Shown here piece by piece: positions 1 to 6,533 of a stretch of DNA of 8,778 nucleotides (its first letter is position 1; the number at the start of each line of letters is the position of its first letter). Both the position numbers and the translations under genes were made by a program. Source of the stretch: Pseudomonadota bacterium (lineage in GTDB: Bacteria > Myxococcota_A > Polyangia > Polyangiales > Polyangiaceae); contig JAEWOQ010000591.1 of NCBI GenBank assembly GCA_023460875.1, positions 1 through 8,778 of the forward strand, in the 5' to 3' direction. A model generated the notes under the pieces. The model was not told the origin of the DNA. It did no database searches and saw nothing but the letters and a program-made list of their open reading frames with translations.

Positions 1-452
1 GCCGTGGCTCGATCGCCCGGGCCCACGCGCTGGGCCACGTCCGCCACGAACGCCGCCCAGCGGTGCAGATCGGGGCCATGCACCTCGATGGTGCCCGCCG
101 CCTGGCGCGTCAGCTCATAGGTGCGCCCGTCCAGCTCGAGGCGCGCGGGCAGCCGCGGCGCCACGCTCTCAGCGTTCGGGGTCCGGGTCATCGAGCGGTG
201 ATAGGATCGTGACCAGCTGTCGTGCTCGGCCGCGTGGCAACCGACGCAGGCGGCGGAGCCGACGAACTCGTCTCCCCGGTCGACCTTGGGTTGCGCGGGG
301 TTCGGGGGGCGCGGTGTCGTCGTCGCGGAGAGGCCCAGCACGACGGCGCCGAGCGCCGCCCCCACCCCGAGCAGCGCGCCCCAGCGATCCCGTGCCATGA
401 CGAGGAGCGCTAGGAGGGCGCCCAAGGCGAGGACGACGTAGCCTGCCGTCAT
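1..452 (-). CDS. Membrane-anchored c-type cytochrome (cytochrome c554-like), 5' part only
   Basis: This is the first 150 codons of a gene that continues off the left edge. It begins at the ATG at 452-450, with a GGGTGAG Shine-Dalgarno-like stretch at 459-465. Residues about 3-19 and 24-43 are hydrophobic and separated by a short Arg/Asp loop, so they look like a membrane hairpin or an uncleaved anchor. After a Pro-rich linker comes VGSAACVGCH (residues 64-73), which holds a covalent-haem CxxCH motif (C69, C72, H73). It is followed by HDSWSRSYHRSM, resembling the W..S.H..M pattern of the cytochrome c554/multihaem family (Pfam 13435 type, from memory). The visible C-terminal part has no second CxxCH, so the haem count cannot be told. 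The expected role is periplasmic electron transfer; the partner is unknown. The start lies 18 bp after the stop of the HD-GYP gene, suggesting co-transcription. Confidence is high for a c-type haem protein and moderate for the family. Confidence 0.82.
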   Translation of the reverse strand, partial: MTAGYVVLALGALLALLVMARDRWGALLGVGAALGAVVLGLSATTTPRPPNPAQPKVDRGDEFVGSAACVGCHAAEHDSWSRSYHRSMTRTPNAESVAPRLPARLELDGRTYELTRQAAGTIEVHGPDLHRWAAFVADVAQRVGPGDRAT

Positions 453-458
453 GGCGCG

Positions 459-465
459 CTCACCC
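459..465 (-). promoter_or_regulatory. Ribosome binding site of the cytochrome gene
   Basis: GGGTGAG on the minus strand, 6 nt before the ATG at 452. It supports that start, which gives a complete membrane hairpin ahead of the haem motif. Confidence 0.5.
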
Positions 466-470
466 GCCGC

Positions 471-2381
471 TCACGACGAGTACTCGGGGAGGAGCTCGGA
501 GAGGCGGCGCTCGCGCTCGGCTACGGGGGGCAGCTCGAAGGGCTTCGGGCGCAAGGCGAGGAGCGCCTCCTCGTCGACCGCGTCGATCAGGTCGGGCGCC
601 AGGAATTTCTTGGCGTATGCGCGGTAGACCCCGGAGCGCACGAAGTGATCGAAGAGATCCGGGTCGAGGTGGTTGTCGACCTTCATGAAGCCCATGATGC
701 GCATGGCTTCGCTCAGCTTCTTGGCCTTCTTGTAGGGGCGGTCGTCCGCGGTCAGCGCCTCGAAGACGTCGGCGATCGCCATGGCCCGGGCGGGGATGCT
801 CATGTCTCCCGCGTAGATGCCGCGCGGGTAGCCCGTGCCATCCATCTTCTCGTGGTGACCACAGGCATACTCGGGGACCCGCGAGAGGTGCCGCGGGAAG
901 GGCAGGGCCTCCAGCATCTTCACCGTCTGCACCATGTGGCCGTTGATGATGAGCCGCTCCGCGTGGGTCAAGGTCCCGCGCGAGATGGACAGGTTCTCGA
1001 CCTCGTCGTCGCTGAGTAGCGGCGCCTCCTGGTCGAGCAGGCGGACGCGCTGGCGACCGATGGCGGCGATGCGCCCCTGCTTGTCGGGTGGTAGGAACTC
1101 ACCGCCGACGTTCGCCTGCTCGAGGAAGGCGAGATCGTCCCGGAGACGCTGCACCTCTGCCTCATAGGTGGCCTCGGCCTCCGCGCGCGGGGTGCCCGCG
1201 GCGATCGCTTCGAGGGAGGCGATCTTGGCGTCCCGCTCCAAGACGGCGAAGCGGGAGCGGACCTGCTCGATGCGGTCGCTGATGGTCTCCAGCTTCGTCG
1301 CCTTGTCCATGACGTGGACGGGCGTCGTCACCTTGCCGCAGTCATGGAGCCAGGCTGCGATCCGCAGCTCGTACCACTCCTCGTCGTCCAGCTGGAAGTC
1401 GGCGAAGGGGCCCGCCGTCGTGTCGCACAGGGAGCTCACCAACATCTCCGCGAGCGCTGGGACGCGCTCGCAGTGGGCGCCCGTGTACGGGCTCTTGGAG
1501 TCGATGGCCGCGGCGATCAGCTTGATGAAGCTCTCGAGCAGGACCTTCTGCTGCTCCAAGAGCAGTTTGTTGTCGAGGGCGAGGCCCGCCTGCGCGGCCA
1601 GCGCCTGGACGGTGCGTTTGTGCTCGCCGCAGAAGGGGATGACCTCGCCCGTCACGGGGTCCTGGGCGTTGAGGAGCTGCAGCACGCCGATGACGCGACG
1701 CTCGCCGTTGATGAGCGGGATCGTCAGGAAGCTCTTGCTGCGGTACCCGTTCCTCTGGTCGAAGGCCTTCGTGCCGGAGAAGTCGAAGCCCTCGGCGTCG
1801 TAGGCGTCGGGGATGTGCACGGAGCGCTTCAAGTTGGCGGCGGCGCTCGCGACGTTGGCCAAGTTGGGCGCCCCCGCCTCGTCGAGGAGGGGGATGGGGG
1901 GCAGATCGATGGAGTCGCCCGTCGTGCCGCCGAGGCACACGCCGAGGGAGTCGTTGCGCAGGATCTCGAAGGCCAGCCGATCGTCGTCGGTGCGGAGATA
2001 GAGGGTGCCGCCGTCCGCGTGGCAGAGTCGCTGCGCCTCCTCCAAGATGGTCTCGAGCAGGCGACCGCGGTGGCGCTCCGAGGACAGCGCCAGACCGACG
2101 CGATGCAGGAGCTCGAGGCGCTCCAGGCGTGTCTCCGCGGGCTCGGGGTAGAGGCTGGCGCGCTCGCCCTCCGGCGGGCTCGACGGGCTTCGCGTCGCAG
2201 ACTCCGGGGCGGGGGATCTCGGTTCGGTGAGGGTCGTGGGGGCTGCGGCCGCGGAAGCGCCTTGGACAGCGTCCTGGACAGCAGAGCTCGGTCCGGCGGG
2301 GGAGGTCGGAGGGGGGCTGGCGTCGCGCTGGGCCGCGGGAGGGGGCCCGTCGGGAGGGGTCTTCATGCCAACCCAGAGCAT
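471..2381 (-). CDS. GAF / HD-GYP cyclic-di-GMP phosphodiesterase
   Basis: The 636-residue product should hydrolyse cyclic-di-GMP in the cytoplasm; no signal peptide or membrane segment is visible. Residues 1-80 are a Pro/Ala/Ser-rich, probably disordered leader. Residues about 86-275 form a GAF sensor domain, including DQRNGYRSKSFLTIPL, typical of phosphodiesterase-type GAFs. The HD-GYP domain follows: H303, H346-D347 in WLHDCGK, H482 in INGHM, H509-H510 and D514 in HHEKMDGTGYP, and D538. These are the family's metal and active-site positions, and the GYP triplet is intact. About 120 residues (355-470), largely charged and partly coiled-coil-like, are inserted between the HD and GYP halves; as I recall, a proteobacterial HD-GYP subgroup shares this insert. 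No REC domain is present. An in-frame TGA two codons upstream makes 2381 the earliest possible start. GAGG lies only 1 nt from that ATG, so the ATG at 2366 (M6) is an alternative. The gene is divergent from the MBL hydrolase gene and upstream of the cytochrome gene. Confidence 0.95.
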   Translation of the reverse strand: MLWVGMKTPPDGPPPAAQRDASPPPTSPAGPSSAVQDAVQGASAAAAPTTLTEPRSPAPESATRSPSSPPEGERASLYPEPAETRLERLELLHRVGLALSSERHRGRLLETILEEAQRLCHADGGTLYLRTDDDRLAFEILRNDSLGVCLGGTTGDSIDLPPIPLLDEAGAPNLANVASAAANLKRSVHIPDAYDAEGFDFSGTKAFDQRNGYRSKSFLTIPLINGERRVIGVLQLLNAQDPVTGEVIPFCGEHKRTVQALAAQAGLALDNKLLLEQQKVLLESFIKLIAAAIDSKSPYTGAHCERVPALAEMLVSSLCDTTAGPFADFQLDDEEWYELRIAAWLHDCGKVTTPVHVMDKATKLETISDRIEQVRSRFAVLERDAKIASLEAIAAGTPRAEAEATYEAEVQRLRDDLAFLEQANVGGEFLPPDKQGRIAAIGRQRVRLLDQEAPLLSDDEVENLSISRGTLTHAERLIINGHMVQTVKMLEALPFPRHLSRVPEYACGHHEKMDGTGYPRGIYAGDMSIPARAMAIADVFEALTADDRPYKKAKKLSEAMRIMGFMKVDNHLDPDLFDHFVRSGVYRAYAKKFLAPDLIDAVDEEALLALRPKPFELPPVAERERRLSELLPEYSS

Positions 2382-2420
2382 GCCTCAACTTTACTGAATC
2401 GCCGCGCCGCGTGATGGCCG

Positions 2421-2471
2421 CGGCAGAGTTTCTCCAACGGCAGGGTTTCTCCGACGGCAGAGTTTCTCCAC
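2421..2471. repeat. Three tandem 17-bp direct repeats in the HD-GYP/MBL intergenic region
   Basis: Three contiguous units start at 2421, 2438 and 2455 and share the core CGGCAGRGTTTCTCC, differing at one internal base and in the last two bases. Seventeen is not a multiple of three, so the repeats do not encode a repeated peptide in any frame. They lie 40-90 bp upstream of the HD-GYP start codon and about 80 bp from the -35-like box of the MBL gene. This position suits a multi-copy protein-binding site or a structured 5' leader. On the HD-GYP-sense strand each unit reads GGAGAAACYCTGCCG. Neither role is proven. Confidence 0.8.
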
Positions 2472-2549
2472 AGGGACGCGCACCCCTGCACACTTCCGTA
2501 ATCAGGCCCGTAACTGCCGACAACACCTCGACATCTCCGGGAAGAGCCG

Positions 2550-2579
2550 TTGACAAGGACCGGCAACTAGCCCAGGGTC
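2550..2579 (+). promoter_or_regulatory. Possible sigma70-type promoter for the MBL hydrolase gene
   Basis: A perfect TTGACA lies at 2550-2555, about 100 bp upstream of the MBL start. No good -10 box follows: at 17-18 nt spacing the hexamers are CAGGGT and AGGGTC. Only the -35 half is convincing. Poor -10 boxes are common in very G+C-rich genomes. Confidence 0.3.
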
Positions 2580-2588
2580 TAGGGCTGG
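2567..2588. repeat. Inverted repeat upstream of the MBL gene
   Basis: CTAGCCC (2567-2573) pairs with GGGCTGG (2582-2588), with one G-T wobble, around an 8-nt centre. It sits where the -10 region would fall if the TTGACA at 2550 is used. It could be an operator or a small leader hairpin. The arms are short, so chance is possible. Confidence 0.3.
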
Positions 2589-2645
2589 CATGAGCTGCAT
2601 GGCTGAGGCCCTCCTCTCTCCTCGCCGGCGCGTCCGAGCATCATC

Positions 2646-2650
2646 GGAGG
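2646..2650 (+). promoter_or_regulatory. Ribosome binding site of the MBL hydrolase gene
   Basis: A perfect GGAGG with a 7-nt spacer to the ATG at 2658. It fixes that start. Confidence 0.85.
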
Positions 2651-2657
2651 GCTGCTG

Positions 2658-3476
2658 ATGGCTTTCGGGCTTCGTTTCTGGGGGGTGCGCGGGAGCATCG
2701 CCTGCCCTTCACCGAACCACGTGCGCTATGGCGGCAACACGAGCTGCGTGGAGGTGTTCGCCGGAGACGAGCGCATCGTGCTCGACGCGGGCACGGGTAT
2801 CCGCAATCTCGGCCACAGCTTCATGAAGGACGGCGTGCGCCGGGCGCGGCTCCTGATGACCCACAGTCACTGGGATCACATCAACGGCTTCCCCTTCTTC
2901 AGCCCTGGCTTCAGTAAGGACTTCAGCGCCACGATCATGGCAGGGCACCTGGAGGGCGGCTCCATCAAGGAGGTGCTCGCGGGGCAGATGATGCAGCCCA
3001 CGTTCCCCGTGCCCCTGGAGGCGATGCAGGCGGACCTCTCCTTCGAGGATTTCCGAGCGGGGGACGAGTTCTCGCTCCCGGGCAACTTGAGGGTGCGCAC
3101 CGCGCCTCTCAATCACCCGAACAACGCCACAGGGTATCGCATCGAGTACGGGGGGCGCGCCGTGTGTTACGTGACGGACACGGAGCACGTCCCAAATCAG
3201 CCGGATCAGAACGTCCTGGGGCTGATCGAAGGCGCCGACATCGTCATCTACGACTCGACTTATACGGACGACGAGTTCCCCGCCAAGGTGGGCTGGGGAC
3301 ACTCCACCTGGCAGGAGGCCGTGCGCCTCTGTCGGGCGGCGAACGTGAAGCAGCTCGCCATCTTTCACCATGACCCAGACCATGAAGACGACTTCATGGA
3401 TCGGGTGGCGGTCCAGGCCCGCGAGACCTGGAGCGGCGCGATCGTGGCGAAAGAGGGCATGACCCTCGAGCTCTGA
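2658..3476 (+). CDS. Metallo-beta-lactamase-fold hydrolase, PhnP/RNase Z-like (COG1235 type)
   Basis: The 272-residue cytoplasmic protein is a single complete MBL domain of normal length. It opens with the GVRGS and YGGNTSC strands typical of the PhnP/RNase Z-like branch, then LDAGTGI (residues 42-48). The metal-binding motif is THSHWDH (H69, H71, D73, H74), with further ligands at H153 (LNHPNN), D174 (VTDTEH) and probably H215 (GWGHST) or H237 (FHHDPDH). All expected ligands are present, so it should be an active two-metal hydrolase. Relatives act on phosphodiesters (tRNA 3' ends, cyclic ribose phosphates, cyclic nucleotides); the substrate here cannot be read from sequence. It lacks the long flexible arm of tRNase Z, so a housekeeping tRNA-processing role is unlikely. 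It is divergent from the HD-GYP phosphodiesterase gene and 337 bp upstream of rtcB on the same strand. Family assignment is firm; function is open. Confidence 0.9.
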   Translation: MAFGLRFWGVRGSIACPSPNHVRYGGNTSCVEVFAGDERIVLDAGTGIRNLGHSFMKDGVRRARLLMTHSHWDHINGFPFFSPGFSKDFSATIMAGHLEGGSIKEVLAGQMMQPTFPVPLEAMQADLSFEDFRAGDEFSLPGNLRVRTAPLNHPNNATGYRIEYGGRAVCYVTDTEHVPNQPDQNVLGLIEGADIVIYDSTYTDDEFPAKVGWGHSTWQEAVRLCRAANVKQLAIFHHDPDHEDDFMDRVAVQARETWSGAIVAKEGMTLEL

Positions 3477-3553
3477 GCTCGCGCCGAGCCGCGCCAGAGA
3501 TCGAGCTCCTCGACGTCGCCCAGGAGTCGCTCTCCGAGCTCATCGTCTGCCCC

Positions 3554-3606
3554 CCCAGCGCGCCGCTGCCCCGCCCAGCGCGCCGCTGCCCCACCTAGCG
3601 CGCCGC
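3554..3606. repeat. 20-bp tandem repeat, about 2.6 copies
   Basis: Units start at 3554 and 3574 (19 of 20 bases identical, core CCCAGCGCGCCGCTGCCCC), with a partial third from 3594. Twenty is not a multiple of three, and no gene spans it. The third copy runs directly into the left arm of the 11-bp hairpin. Confidence 0.75.
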
Positions 3607-3634
3607 GCTGCTCCACGACGCGCGGAGCAGCGCG
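3604..3634. terminator. Perfect 11-bp G+C-rich hairpin, possible terminator
   Basis: CGCGCTGCTCC (3604-3614) and GGAGCAGCGCG (3624-3634) pair perfectly around a 9-nt loop. It lies 128 bp past the MBL stop and 180 bp before rtcB. No T-tract follows on either strand, so it is not a classical intrinsic terminator. It could instead stabilise the MBL transcript end or form part of a long rtcB leader. Confidence 0.45.
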
Positions 3635-3803
3635 CGCTCTGGAGCGCCGGTGTCCGTGTCGATGCGTGGCCCCGCCGCCAACGTGGTCCCGCGCAACAAA
3701 GCGGCGCCGAAGTCCCTGAGGTGGGCGGGCCAGGTTGCGCCAGGGGACGTCGCGGCCTTTGGAGGATCGTCGACGCGGCGGGGCCCACAGCGTACGAAAG
3801 GAA

Positions 3804-3808
3804 GGAGG
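3804..3808 (+). promoter_or_regulatory. Ribosome binding site of rtcB
   Basis: GGAGG within AAGGAGGAA, 5 nt before the ATG at 3814. It decides the start: the in-frame GTG at 3721 has no such site and would add 31 residues foreign to the family. Confidence 0.9.
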
Positions 3809-3813
3809 AACGA

Positions 3814-5037
3814 ATGGACGAGCGGAGCTACGAGGTGTTGGAGACGGGGGGGAAGCCGGTCAAGGCGTGGGTGCGCGGCGTGCCGATGGACGACAAGGCG
3901 CGCCAGCAGCTCGCCAACGTGGCGGCGCTGCCGTTCGTGCACAAGTGGGTCGCGGCGATGCCCGACGTCCACGTGGGGATCGGAGCGACCGTCGGCAGCG
4001 TGATCGCGACGAAGGGCGCGGTGATCCCGGCGGCGGTCGGCGTCGACATCGGCTGCGGCATGATGGCGACGCGCACGACCCTGACGGCCAGCGATCTGCC
4101 GGACAGCTTGGCGGATGTGCGCGCGGCGATCGAGAAGGCGGTCCCCCACGGGCGGACGTCCAGCGGCCGGCGCGGCGATCGCGGATCCTGGGGGCGCGTG
4201 CCCGAGCACGTCGCGTCGACGTGGCGGAGCCTGGAGCCGCGCTTCCGGGCGCTCGTCGACAAGCACCCGAAGGTCGGCCAGGCCAACACCGTGAACCACC
4301 TGGGCACGCTGGGGACGGGGAACCACTTCATCGAGCTCTGCTTGGACGAGGCGGACCGGGTCTGGGTGATGCTGCACAGCGGGTCGCGCGGCATCGGCAA
4401 CCGCATCGGCTCCTACTTCATCGAGCTGGCGAAGAAGGACCTGCAGCGCTGGCACGCGGACGTGCCGGACAAGGACCTCGCCTATTTCTCGGAGGGCTCC
4501 GAGCACTTCGCCGACTACATCGAGGCGGTGGGCTGGGCGCAGGACTTCGCCCGTCGAAACCGGGAGACGATGATGGCCGCGGTGCTCGGTGTGCTCGGGC
4601 GCGTGGGACTGCCCGCGTTCACCATCACGGAGGAGGCGGTGAACTGCCACCACAACTACGTGGAGCGGGAGCACCACTACGGGGCTGACGTGCTCGTGAC
4701 GCGCAAGGGCGCGGTGCGGGCGCGGGCGGGCGATCTGGGGATCATCCCCGGGAGCATGGGGGCGCGCTCGTACATCGTGCGAGGCAAGGGGAACCCGGAG
4801 AGCTTCCACAGCTGCAGCCACGGCGCGGGGCGGGTGATGACCCGCACCGCCGCGAAGAAGCTCTACACCGTCGAGGACCACGTGCGGGCCACGGAGGGCG
4901 TGGAGTGCCGCAAGGACGCGGGCGTCCTCGACGAGACGCCCATGGCGTACAAGGACATCGACGCGGTCATGGAGGCGCAGCGCGATCTGGTCGAGGTGGT
5001 GCACACCCTGAAGCAGGTCCTGTGCGTAAAGGGATGA
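3814..5037 (+). CDS. rtcB: RNA-splicing ligase RtcB
   Basis: The 407-residue protein matches the Escherichia coli RtcB pattern along its whole length (about 408 residues there). RtcB joins RNA ends carrying 2',3'-cyclic phosphate or 3'-phosphate to 5'-OH ends, using GTP and Mn2+, in tRNA splicing or RNA repair. Landmarks are MPDVH (49-53), AAVGVDIGCGM (73-83, with D78 and metal ligand C81), GTGNHF (167-172, H171), HSGSRG (188-193, H188), NCHHNY (277-282, H280), IIPGSMGA, and SCSHGAGR (333-340). H336 in the last motif is the expected guanylylated histidine, equivalent to E. coli H337. The protein ends in CVKG as in E. coli, so it is full length with no missing catalytic residue. No rtcA, archease or RtcR-type regulator is visible here, and no correctly spaced sigma54 site was found upstream. 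It is convergent with the GH1 gene. Confidence 0.97.
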   Translation: MDERSYEVLETGGKPVKAWVRGVPMDDKARQQLANVAALPFVHKWVAAMPDVHVGIGATVGSVIATKGAVIPAAVGVDIGCGMMATRTTLTASDLPDSLADVRAAIEKAVPHGRTSSGRRGDRGSWGRVPEHVASTWRSLEPRFRALVDKHPKVGQANTVNHLGTLGTGNHFIELCLDEADRVWVMLHSGSRGIGNRIGSYFIELAKKDLQRWHADVPDKDLAYFSEGSEHFADYIEAVGWAQDFARRNRETMMAAVLGVLGRVGLPAFTITEEAVNCHHNYVEREHHYGADVLVTRKGAVRARAGDLGIIPGSMGARSYIVRGKGNPESFHSCSHGAGRVMTRTAAKKLYTVEDHVRATEGVECRKDAGVLDETPMAYKDIDAVMEAQRDLVEVVHTLKQVLCVKG

Positions 5038-5095
5038 ACGGGGCGCGAGGCGTCCTGCCTACGACTTCCCGGAGCGCGTGTACTTTCCCCTGCTG

Positions 5096-5123
5096 CGGCG
5101 CGTCAGCCACCGCGTGGGCGCCG
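5096..5123 (+). terminator. Possible terminator between convergent rtcB and GH1 genes
   Basis: CGGCGC (5096-5101) pairs with GCGCCG (5118-5123). Inside it, CCAC (5107-5110) pairs with GTGG (5114-5117), leaving a 5-nt bulge on the left. Only three Ts follow (5126-5128). It lies in the 93-bp gap between two convergent stop codons, where a terminator is expected, but it is weak as an intrinsic one. Confidence 0.35.
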
Positions 5124-5130
5124 GGTTTGC

Positions 5131-6492
5131 CTAGTTAGCAGCCGGTGCGCTGCGCTGGGCGGCGATGTGAGCGGCGTAGGCGCGCGCCGAGTCCTTGGGC
5201 GTGCGGGCGCCCGTCGTGTAGTCCACGTGCACGAGCCCGAAGCGCTCCCGATAGCCGTGGTTCCACTCGAAGTTGTCCAGCAAGGACCAGTGGAAATAGC
5301 CGAGCACCGGGACGCCGTCCGCGACGGCGCGGGCGAGCTCCGCGAGGTGACGGCGCAGGAAATCGACGCGCTCGGGATCGTGCACGGCGCCGTCCAGGGC
5401 GACCCAGTCGCGGTTCGACATGCCGTTCTCCGTAATGAGGACGGGCAAGCCATAGCGGGCGTGGGCGAAGCGGGGACCCCAGTACATGCCCTCGGGAGTG
5501 ACGGGCCACCCGAAGGCCGTCTGCGGGGAGCCCTGCGGGAAGGGCACCTCCTCGGGCTCGCCCTCGGCGCCCGCCCGGACGCGCACGACGTCGTAGAGGT
5601 TGCAGCCGAAGTAGTCGAGGGGCTGCGCGATCAGATCGAAGTCCCCGGCGCTCACCCGGGGCGCGGCGCGACCGAGGGCGCGCAGGCCGTCTTCGGGGTA
5701 GTGGCCTCGATAGATCGCGTCCATCCACCAGCTGCTCACGCGCAGGCGGGTGTGAGGCATTTGCCAGGTCCAGCGCTCCGCGGCGGCGACGTCGGCGGCG
5801 GAGGGGGTCGCTGGCGCTGCCGCGACGAGCACCGGCGCGCAGCCGATACGGGCGCCCGGCACGAGGCTCCGGAGCACGCGGACGGCGTGGCCGTGGGCGA
5901 GCAGCGCGTGGTGTCCGGCGCGGACGACCTCGGCGATGGGGAGGGTCAGCCCGGGGGCGTGTCGTCCATCGCGGAGGCCCCCTTCGATGAACGCGTGGGG
6001 CTCGTTCAGGGTGAGCCACTGCTTCACCCGATCGCCGAGGCGCCGCGCCAGGAGCTCCGTGTACTCCGCGAACCAGCGCGGGCTGTCCGGGTGGAGCCAC
6101 CCGCCTCGCTGGAAGAGCGCGAGGGGATAGTCCCAGTGAAAGAGGGTGACGTATGGCTCGATGCCTCGAGCGAGCAGCGCGTCGATGAGGCGGTCGTAGA
6201 ACTCCAAGCCCCGCTCGTTGGGCGTGCCCGTACCCTCGGGCAGCACGCGCGGCCAGCTCACGCTCGAGCGATACGCGTCGACGCCCAGGGTGGCGAGCAG
6301 CTCGACGTCCTCCGCGTAGCGCCGGTAGTGATTGCAGGCGACGCGCCCGTCGTCGCCGTTCCAGATCGCCCCGGGGCGTTCGCAGAACGCGTCCCAGACG
6401 CTGGGCCCCTTACCGTCGAGGTCGTGGGCACCCTCGATCTGATAGGCAGCGGCTGCTGCGCCCCAAACGAAGTCGGCGGGAAAGTCGGGCAT
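5131..6492 (-). CDS. Glycoside hydrolase family 1 beta-glucosidase
   Basis: The 453-residue product is a complete GH1 (beta/alpha)8-barrel enzyme that releases terminal beta-linked glucose, or related sugars, from oligosaccharides or glycosides with retention. It opens with FPADFVWGAAAAAYQIEGA, the usual GH1 N-terminus. The acid/base is E164 in TLNEPH and the nucleophile is E355 in ITENGM. Other family landmarks are SVSWPR (77-82), FHWDYP (118-123) and WSLLDNFEW (402-410). No signal peptide is seen, so it is probably cytoplasmic and acts on imported sugars. I place the start at the ATG at 6492, which follows GAGAGGAGG. The frame stays open to a GTG at 6612, but the extra 40 residues are Pro/Arg/Ala-rich and non-family. 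No transporter or sugar regulator is adjacent. A near-perfect palindrome 20 bp upstream of the start suggests local repression. Exact sugar specificity cannot be judged. Confidence 0.95.
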   Translation of the reverse strand: MPDFPADFVWGAAAAAYQIEGAHDLDGKGPSVWDAFCERPGAIWNGDDGRVACNHYRRYAEDVELLATLGVDAYRSSVSWPRVLPEGTGTPNERGLEFYDRLIDALLARGIEPYVTLFHWDYPLALFQRGGWLHPDSPRWFAEYTELLARRLGDRVKQWLTLNEPHAFIEGGLRDGRHAPGLTLPIAEVVRAGHHALLAHGHAVRVLRSLVPGARIGCAPVLVAAAPATPSAADVAAAERWTWQMPHTRLRVSSWWMDAIYRGHYPEDGLRALGRAAPRVSAGDFDLIAQPLDYFGCNLYDVVRVRAGAEGEPEEVPFPQGSPQTAFGWPVTPEGMYWGPRFAHARYGLPVLITENGMSNRDWVALDGAVHDPERVDFLRRHLAELARAVADGVPVLGYFHWSLLDNFEWNHGYRERFGLVHVDYTTGARTPKDSARAYAAHIAAQRSAPAAN

Positions 6493-6494
6493 GC

Positions 6495-6503
6495 CCTCCT
6501 CTC
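6495..6503 (-). promoter_or_regulatory. Ribosome binding site of the GH1 gene
   Basis: GAGAGGAGG on the minus strand ends 2 nt before the ATG at 6492; the GAGAGG part has a 5-nt spacer. It supports 6492 over the upstream GTG at 6612. Confidence 0.7.
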
Positions 6504-6511
6504 CCACCGTT

Positions 6512-6533
6512 CGCGTCCTTTGAAAAGTACGCG
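6512..6533. promoter_or_regulatory. 22-bp palindrome, candidate operator of the GH1 gene
   Basis: CGCGTCCTTT (6512-6521) and AAAGTACGCG (6524-6533) are inverted repeats matching at 9 of 10 positions around a 2-bp centre. The site lies 20-41 bp upstream of the GH1 start codon. Its A+T-rich core stands out in this G+C-rich DNA. A 2-nt centre is too tight for a good RNA hairpin, so a dimeric repressor (LacI-, TetR- or similar type) is more likely. The regulator is not in the window. Confidence 0.55.

Larger units (their letters stand above)
3477..3813. other. Non-coding region between the MBL gene and rtcB
   Basis: These 337 bp hold no credible gene; short open frames here are high-G+C shadows without ribosome sites. 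Contents in order: a GAGCTC-rich palindrome over the MBL stop codon, 20-bp tandem repeats (3554-3606), a perfect 11-bp hairpin (3604-3634), an adjacent 6-bp palindrome GCGCTC/GAGCGC (3634-3647), and a long-range pair GCGCAAC (3691-3697)/GTTGCGC (3734-3740). No clear sigma70 or sigma54 promoter is seen before rtcB. Confidence 0.7.

Noticed and set aside
209..413. Two short plus-strand open frames near the left edge
   Set aside because: They lie inside the minus-strand cytochrome gene, which has a start, a membrane hairpin and a CxxCH motif.
1314..2414. 366-codon plus-strand open frame opposite the HD-GYP gene
   Set aside because: Antisense shadow of a gene with clear catalytic motifs; no ribosome site and no recognisable domain. 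Long antisense frames are expected at this G+C content.
2421..2471. The repeats as a small CRISPR array
   Set aside because: The units are contiguous, with no spacers, and no cas gene is present.
2586..2599. TGGCA...TGCA resembling a sigma54 promoter upstream of the MBL gene
   Set aside because: The GG and GC dinucleotides are separated by 8 nt instead of the required 10.
3722..3738. TGGGC...TTGC resembling a sigma54 promoter upstream of rtcB (E. coli rtcBA is RtcR/sigma54-dependent)
   Set aside because: The spacing between the GG and TTGC elements is off by one to two bases and the -24 element is poor; no RtcR gene is in the window.
3595..5004. 469-codon minus-strand open frame opposite rtcB
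   Set aside because: The opposite strand encodes full-length RtcB with all catalytic residues. The antisense product is His/Arg/Val-rich with no domain.
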